Part shown: in pieces, positions 32,136-35,857 of the stretch
How the letters are laid out: every line of letters begins with the position of its first letter
Position numbering within the stretch: position 1 is the first letter of the stretch
From: Lachnospiraceae bacterium
GTDB lineage: Bacteria; Bacillota; Clostridia; Lachnospirales; Lachnospiraceae
NCBI GenBank assembly: GCA_017465845.1
Contig: JAFTVH010000161.1
Span: forward strand, 1-35,857
Reading direction: 5' to 3'
DNA: 35,857 nt
Notes under the pieces: model-generated
What the model was told of the DNA's origin: nothing
The model's database searches: none
Seen by the model: the letters and a program-made list of their open reading frames with translations, nothing else
Made by a program: the position numbers and the translations under genes

Positions 32136-32723
32136 ATGGATAATGAACGGAAGTGTGATCAGATCCAATTATCAAGAAGAGCACGCAGATTTCTTGCGGA
32201 CGAAGGGTTTCATGATGTGTTGAGCCTTCAGAATATGAGCATTTATGCTTTTTTGAGTCGATGTAAGTTTCATACATGGTTAAATGAAACCATAGATGAG
32301 CTGGTTGCATGTGGGATTATGCAGGAGATACCGGGTGAAATAAAAATCAGTGAGCTGGATATTTCGCCCAGGTTAAGGAATATTCTTCATCGAGCATATA
32401 TGCGATACTTATCTCAAGTGGCAGAGTATTCCCGGGAGGATTTAATGAGGCTGCGAAATCTGGGGCCAGGAACACTGAAGGAACTTCTTTCTGTGTGTGA
32501 GGAATATGGAATAAAGATCTGGTCGGTGAATGACTTGCCAATTGAGATAAGAAAGAGTGGAATTCATCCATTAAAATATGCTCAATGGTATGCCGATGGA
32601 ATATCGGATCTGTCTGATTTGTCCGGTAAAAGCCAAGAAGAACTTTTGGAATTATGTGAAGGAAATGAAAAGGTTGTAAAGAAGATAATGGGATTGTTGC
32701 GTAAGGCTGAGAATAGAAAATAA
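32136..32723 (+). CDS. RNA polymerase alpha C-terminal domain-like protein
   Basis: This 195-residue protein resembles the alpha-subunit CTD. KISELDISPRLRNILHRAYMRYLSQVAEYSREDLMRLRNLGPGTLKELLSVCEEYGI at about residues 70-128 shows the LxxLxxS(P)RxxNxLxxA start and the helix-hairpin-helix NLGxGTLKEL. The flanking parts are helical and unrecognised; a second, weaker helix-hairpin-helix may be present at about 150-190 (YADGISDLSDLSGKSQEELLEL). The rest of alpha is missing. It could bind DNA upstream of promoters or compete with host alpha for activators, acting as a transcription modulator. ATG 32136 follows TAGGAGA. Its promoter region carries sites like the padR operator. Confidence 0.75.
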   Translation: MDNERKCDQIQLSRRARRFLADEGFHDVLSLQNMSIYAFLSRCKFHTWLNETIDELVACGIMQEIPGEIKISELDISPRLRNILHRAYMRYLSQVAEYSREDLMRLRNLGPGTLKELLSVCEEYGIKIWSVNDLPIEIRKSGIHPLKYAQWYADGISDLSDLSGKSQEELLELCEGNEKVVKKIMGLLRKAENRK

Positions 32724-32755
32724 CCAAAAGGTAATGCGTTCCGGTACTGTAGCTC

Positions 32756-32790
32756 CTTTTATTATGATCGGTTATACGATATGATAAAAG
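32756..32790 (+). promoter_or_regulatory. Imperfect palindrome with a TATACGATA site
   Basis: CTTTTATTATGATC (32756-32769) roughly pairs with GATATGATAAAAG (32778-32790). TATGAT at 32763-32768 could be a -10 (with TTCCGG as a poor -35). TATACGATA (32773-32781), the reverse of the padR operator half TATCGTATA, follows it at once. Confidence 0.4.
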
Positions 32791-32809
32791 AAAAAGGAGG
32801 TCAATCCAC

Positions 32810-33187
32810 ATGAAGATTGATACATTTATTACGGAAACTGAAAGGTCCAAGTGCAGGAGAGTTGCTGACGCCTTCGCGGAACTATATGAGAAAGTTGGCG
32901 ACATGGCAGTGGCGGATGGAGGAAGTGTAGGCTATATACTTCTGAAGTATTATAACGGGTACATGTTTGAAAGTAATGAGATTTATACTGACAGTAAGGA
33001 GCTTTTTGAGGTATTATGGACGGATTGGCTGGAACACCACCTGTTAACACCAGTGTTGGGTACACCTGTGGCAGAACTGGATTATGATATGCTTTATGAG
33101 ATACTGCCACCCGAGAAAAAAGAAGCGTTCGCGGTGGAAAAACAGGCTTTTTGGAAGGCAAGTTTTGGCGATGTTCCCATGGAGTAG
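32810..33187 (+). CDS. Hypothetical small acidic protein
   Basis: This 125-residue soluble protein is not recognised. It is acidic and aromatic-rich (FAELYEKVGDMAVADGG, then YILLKYYNGYMFESNEIYTDSKELFEVLWTDWLEHHLL) and likely a mixed helical protein. It has a strong AAAAGGAGG site. A half-site like the padR operator lies upstream and a terminator follows 34 nt after the stop, so it forms its own small transcript. Confidence 0.55.
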   Translation: MKIDTFITETERSKCRRVADAFAELYEKVGDMAVADGGSVGYILLKYYNGYMFESNEIYTDSKELFEVLWTDWLEHHLLTPVLGTPVAELDYDMLYEILPPEKKEAFAVEKQAFWKASFGDVPME

Positions 33188-33220
33188 TACGTTTATATAA
33201 TTAGAATAAAGTGTTTGATA

Positions 33221-33253
33221 GGGAGATGGCGTAAATGCTGTTTCCCTTTCTTT
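33221..33253 (+). terminator. Intrinsic terminator before padR
   Basis: GGGAGATGGC (33221-33230) pairs with GCTGTTTCCC (33237-33246) with three G-U pairs across a GTAAAT loop, followed by TTTCTTT. Confidence 0.65.
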
Positions 33254-33269
33254 ATGATTGCTGCATACA

Positions 33270-33298
33270 TTGACAATAGAAGTATTATACAGTATAAT
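33270..33298 (+). promoter_or_regulatory. Consensus promoter of padR
   Basis: TTGACA (33270-33275), 17 bp, TATAAT (33293-33298): a full sigma-A-type consensus. It is overlapped at its 3' end by the first TATCGTT/AACGATA palindrome. Confidence 0.9.
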
Positions 33299-33325
33299 AT
33301 CGTTAAACGATATCGTATAACGATA
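33297..33325 (+). promoter_or_regulatory. Twin palindromic operators of PadR
   Basis: ATATCGTT-A-AACGATAT (33297-33313) and TATCGT-ATA-ACGATA (33311-33325) are perfect palindromes centred about 13 bp apart. They begin at the end of the -10 and cover the start of transcription. This is the expected arrangement for autorepression. Confidence 0.75.
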
Positions 33326-33347
33326 CGAAAAAGGAGAGTGATACAGG

Positions 33348-33665
33348 ATGCCTAAAAAAGCCATGGAGATATTAACAGAATCGATGTTTTATGTATTGAT
33401 GGCATTTGTAACCGGACCTATGTGTGGGATTGAAGTTGCGAAATACATAGAGACAAGAACAAAAGGCAGGGTTCTGATCGGACCAGGTACTCTGTATACT
33501 ATTCTTGGTAAATTTGAAAAAGAGAATTGGATTAATGAGGTAAAAGTAGGAGGCAGTAAACGTACTTATCAGATTACTGCCAAAGGTATGGATGCCTATG
33601 AACAAGAAGTGCAGCGATTAAAGTCCTGTGTGCAGGATGCATTGGATGCGAAAATGGATTGTTAA
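33348..33665 (+). CDS. padR: PadR-family transcriptional regulator
   Basis: This 105-residue protein has the PadR winged helix: ILTESMFYVLMAFVTGPMCGIEVAKYIETRTKGRVLIGPGTLYTILGKFEKENWI, followed by the wing EVKVGGSKRTYQITAKGMDAYE and a short C-terminal dimer helix. It is a typical short PadR (PadR-s2) repressor. The start has AAGGAGAG upstream. The consensus promoter and two perfect palindromes just before it suggest autorepression. Its usual partner in Firmicutes, a DUF2812 membrane protein, is the next gene, 14 nt away. The inducing signal is unknown. Confidence 0.93.
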   Translation: MPKKAMEILTESMFYVLMAFVTGPMCGIEVAKYIETRTKGRVLIGPGTLYTILGKFEKENWINEVKVGGSKRTYQITAKGMDAYEQEVQRLKSCVQDALDAKMDC

Positions 33666-33679
33666 TTGGAGGAACGCTT

Positions 33680-34903
33680 ATGGAAGAGAGAAAAGAACCC
33701 AAATTAGCTCATCGTTTGATTCCATGTCCTCAGTATGATGTAAGCGGTATGGAATGCTGGCTTTCAGATATGGCCAAGCAGGGCCTTATCCTGCAGAATG
33801 ACGGTATTTTTGCAGGAATAGCCACCTTCGAAAAAGCGAGTCCACAAAATGTGAAGTATCGATTACAGCCTGCAGAGAAGAGCACCAGTATGTGGGCAGA
33901 CAATAATGGAGATCCGGATGAGGAAGTAGTAGAGCTTAGCAAAGAATACGGCTGGGAATATGTGGCAAAACGAGGAGAATTCCATATATACCGGACCAAT
34001 GATTTTACAGCTAGAGAGTTTCATACGGATCCAGAAGTTCAGGCTCTGGCCATGAATGCTATGCGCAAGCGACAGCGAGATAATTTATTCTCGTCAGTTT
34101 TCTTTGGATTGTTTTATCCTTGGCTACTGTTTAAGGGCAAAATGATGTTATCAATTGTTCATGTTGGAACAATTCCTATGGTATTGATCATGATCGGCTG
34201 TTTATGGATGAGTATCAATTCTATAGTGGGAGCTGTAAAGCTTATCAAGCTAAGAAAGAAGGTATTGAACGGTGAGGAGACCGGTAGTGGAAGTAATTGG
34301 AAGAAAGGCATCTGGGTATATCATGCAAATAACATACTGCGGAGATGTGTATATATCATTGCAATCTTTTGGTTCTTGAAACTCATGGGTGATCAGATTA
34401 TTTATGAGGAGTATATCCCTTTGGCGGACTATACAAAGGATATGCCATTTGCTACTATGGAAGACTTTTTGCCCGGCGGTGAAAGAGAATTGATGAATAT
34501 GAAGGTTGGCAATATGAATACGGTTCGTGAGTGGTCGGATTTATTGTCACCGGTGAATTTTGAGTGGGACGAAGTAGGAGAGGTGGTACACTCCGACGGA
34601 CGAATACTATCCGGTGGTTTGGAGGTAATCTATCATGAGACGAAAGCTCCATGGATCGCAAAGAGATTGGCAAGAGAATATCTGCTGAAGGGAAAGGAAA
34701 GCAAAGAATTTGAGTTGGTAGATCTGGAGATTGAGGGTATGGATCAGGTCATTGCATATAATTCTACCCTTCATTATCCGAGTATCATTCTACGAAAAGG
34801 TGGGAAGATCCTTCATGCAAGATTTTACACCCATGCGTCCGGCACGGTGACGTATGAACTGGAAGAGTGGGCAGGTATGCTTGCAGAGTGTCTGAACGAG
34901 TAA
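33680..34903 (+). CDS. DUF2812 membrane protein
   Basis: This 407-residue protein shows the DUF2812 N-terminal pattern (LIPCPQYDVSGMECWLSDMAKQGLIL, then FEKASPQNVKYRLQPAE, YGWEYVAKRGEFHIYR). Three or so membrane helices are at about 142-165, 175-190 and 225-245. A C-terminal outer domain (about 260-407) is extracellular or periplasm-side. DUF2812 proteins regularly follow PadR regulators; they are thought to be sensors or regulatory partners, with no proven biochemistry. ATG 33680 has GGAGG upstream and is preferred to the TTG at 33659. The response regulator gene begins 18 nt after the stop. Confidence 0.85.
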   Translation: MEERKEPKLAHRLIPCPQYDVSGMECWLSDMAKQGLILQNDGIFAGIATFEKASPQNVKYRLQPAEKSTSMWADNNGDPDEEVVELSKEYGWEYVAKRGEFHIYRTNDFTAREFHTDPEVQALAMNAMRKRQRDNLFSSVFFGLFYPWLLFKGKMMLSIVHVGTIPMVLIMIGCLWMSINSIVGAVKLIKLRKKVLNGEETGSGSNWKKGIWVYHANNILRRCVYIIAIFWFLKLMGDQIIYEEYIPLADYTKDMPFATMEDFLPGGERELMNMKVGNMNTVREWSDLLSPVNFEWDEVGEVVHSDGRILSGGLEVIYHETKAPWIAKRLAREYLLKGKESKEFELVDLEIEGMDQVIAYNSTLHYPSIILRKGGKILHARFYTHASGTVTYELEEWAGMLAECLNE

Positions 34904-34920
34904 GAGCAAGGAGTTTGAGA

Positions 34921-35592
34921 ATGAAAACAATCGCAATTATTGATGATGATATTCATATTGGAGATATGCTGACAGAAGTGCTGGTGCAAGAGGGCTATTC
35001 TGTTCTTCGTGCATACTCTGGCACAGAAGCGTTATATCTTCTTTCACAAAACAAACCCGATTTGATACTGCTGGATCTGATGCTACCGGGGCTGTCCGGT
35101 GAGGAAGTTCTGCCGCATATTGAGAATATCCCGGTTATCGTTCTCAGCGCAAAAGTGGACGTGCAGGACAAAGTAAATCTTCTGCTGGGCGGTGCGGCAG
35201 ATTACATGACCAAGCCTTTTGATACAAAGGAGCTTCTTGCCCGTATCACCGTTCAGCTCCGCAAGGCAGAACAACATGGAGAAACCAAATCCCTTTCTGT
35301 TGGCGATTTGGTTTTGGATATGGTTTCCCTTTCTCTGACGGTGCAGGGACAGGCTGTGAAGCTGACCCGAACAGAGTATGCCATCTTGAAGCTGCTGATG
35401 GAGAATCCCAAACAGGTTATAGCAAAGAGTGTTCTGCTTGACAGAATCAGTCTGGACACCCCCGACTGCACCGAGCGTTCTTTGAAACAACACATCAGCA
35501 ATCTTCGTAAAAAGATGCAGGATTTCAGCGGTGTAGACTATATCGAAACAGTCTGGGGAATTGGTTTCAAATTGGCAGAACAAAAATCTTGA
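34921..35592 (+). CDS. OmpR-family response regulator
   Basis: This 223-residue two-component regulator has a receiver domain (1-118) with the acidic pocket Asp8-Asp9, phospho-acceptor Asp52 in LILLDLMLPG and Lys98 in MTKPFD. The winged-helix output (about 130-223) has SLSLTVQGQAVKLTRTEYAILKLLMENPKQVI and HISNLRKKMQDF ... VDYIETVWGIGFKL, typical for OmpR/PhoB. No histidine kinase is adjacent within the window; it could lie just beyond the ABC genes. The four TCTTGAC repeats that follow, before the ABC ATPase, are the likely target. ATG 34921 follows AAGGAG. Confidence 0.93.
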   Translation: MKTIAIIDDDIHIGDMLTEVLVQEGYSVLRAYSGTEALYLLSQNKPDLILLDLMLPGLSGEEVLPHIENIPVIVLSAKVDVQDKVNLLLGGAADYMTKPFDTKELLARITVQLRKAEQHGETKSLSVGDLVLDMVSLSLTVQGQAVKLTRTEYAILKLLMENPKQVIAKSVLLDRISLDTPDCTERSLKQHISNLRKKMQDFSGVDYIETVWGIGFKLAEQKS

Positions 35593-35628
35593 CCAAATCT
35601 TGACGTTTTTCTTGACCACTTTCTTGAC
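35587..35628 (+). promoter_or_regulatory. Four TCTTGAC direct repeats, probable response-regulator box
   Basis: TCTTGAC starts at 35587, 35598, 35610 and 35622, steps of 11, 12 and 12 bp, on one face of the helix. The first overlaps the regulator's stop codon. OmpR/PhoB-type dimers bind direct repeats near 11 bp. Confidence 0.7.
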
Positions 35629-35668
35629 TTTTGTTTTGTAAACTTAGGTCAGCAAGGAGGTACACACT

Positions 35669-35857
35669 ATGAATTATATTTTGCAAACAAACAGCCTGAC
35701 CAAAAAGTATAAAAACTTTCAGGCTTTGAACGGTCTTACCATGAACGTTCCCAAAGGCTCCATCTATGGCTTTGTGGGAAAGAACGGCGCTGGTAAGACA
35801 ACCTTGATCCGATTGATTTGCGGATTACAGGAGCCGACTTCCGGTGATTTTACCCTG
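35669..35857 (+). CDS. ABC transporter ATP-binding protein, N-terminal fragment
   Basis: These are the first 63 codons of an ABC exporter ATPase, cut by the window end. Walker A is visible as GFVGKNGAGKTTLIR, preceded by NSLTKKYKNFQALNGLTMNV, the usual first strand pair. AAGGAGG is 9 nt upstream of the ATG. It is positioned after a response regulator and a repeat array, so it is probably the regulated target, of the peptide- or lantibiotic-resistance type. Family-level call is firm; substrate is unknown. Confidence 0.9.
   Translation, partial: MNYILQTNSLTKKYKNFQALNGLTMNVPKGSIYGFVGKNGAGKTTLIRLICGLQEPTSGDFTL

Overview
The window looks like part of an integrative conjugative element (ICE) from a low-to-mid GC Gram-positive gut anaerobe, most likely a Clostridia/Lachnospiraceae member. 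The basis is strong AGGAGG ribosome sites, frequent TTG/GTG starts, a Gram-positive type IV secretion system (VirB2/B6/NlpC-P60/PrgI/VirB4/VirD4 order), sortase-type surface proteins and U-tailed hairpin terminators. I see no integrase, relaxase, tRNA, rRNA or CRISPR array, so neither end of the element is identified.

Left edge (1-1840): the tail of an ABC exporter ATPase and its permease, a terminator, then a small DUF5348 protein. Positions 1906-3583 hold two overlapping regulatory/replication-type genes, one with two winged-helix-like segments and one ArpU-like. Positions 3772-15273 are the conjugation module: pilin-like protein, VirB6-like channel with a repeat-bearing tail, membrane-anchored NlpC/P60 wall hydrolase, PrgI/VirB3-like protein, VirB4 ATPase, several unrecognised accessory proteins and the VirD4 coupling protein. 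After a gap rich in hairpins come a Phd/YefM-RelE type toxin-antitoxin pair (15652-16329), an S1-domain RNA-binding protein and a YbjN-like small protein.

Positions 18201-29867 are a surface-display and regulation block. It has a lipoprotein with a PTPEP spacer and a CAP-like domain that lacks the usual histidines, and a 2175-residue adhesin with a thioester domain, many Cna-B domains and an atypical IPKLG sorting motif. A sortase, a small anchored acidic protein, a structured leader RNA upstream of a DUF3268 zinc-finger protein, a sigma-like factor, a minimal signal peptidase I and a zinc-ribbon/AP2 protein follow. The adhesin, sortase and signal peptidase could form a self-contained export and anchoring system on the element.

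The right part (30004-35857) is accessory and regulatory: a divergent XRE repressor, small hypothetical proteins, a protein resembling the RNA polymerase alpha C-terminal domain, PadR plus DUF2812, an OmpR-family response regulator and the start of another ABC ATPase. Two regulatory codes stand out. TATCGTA/TACGATA sites sit just downstream of -10 elements at three genes around padR. Four TCTTGAC repeats at 11-12 bp spacing lie between the response regulator and the ABC transporter. A recurring layout, an intrinsic terminator placed immediately upstream of the next gene's ribosome site, runs through the window and hints at regulated readthrough.
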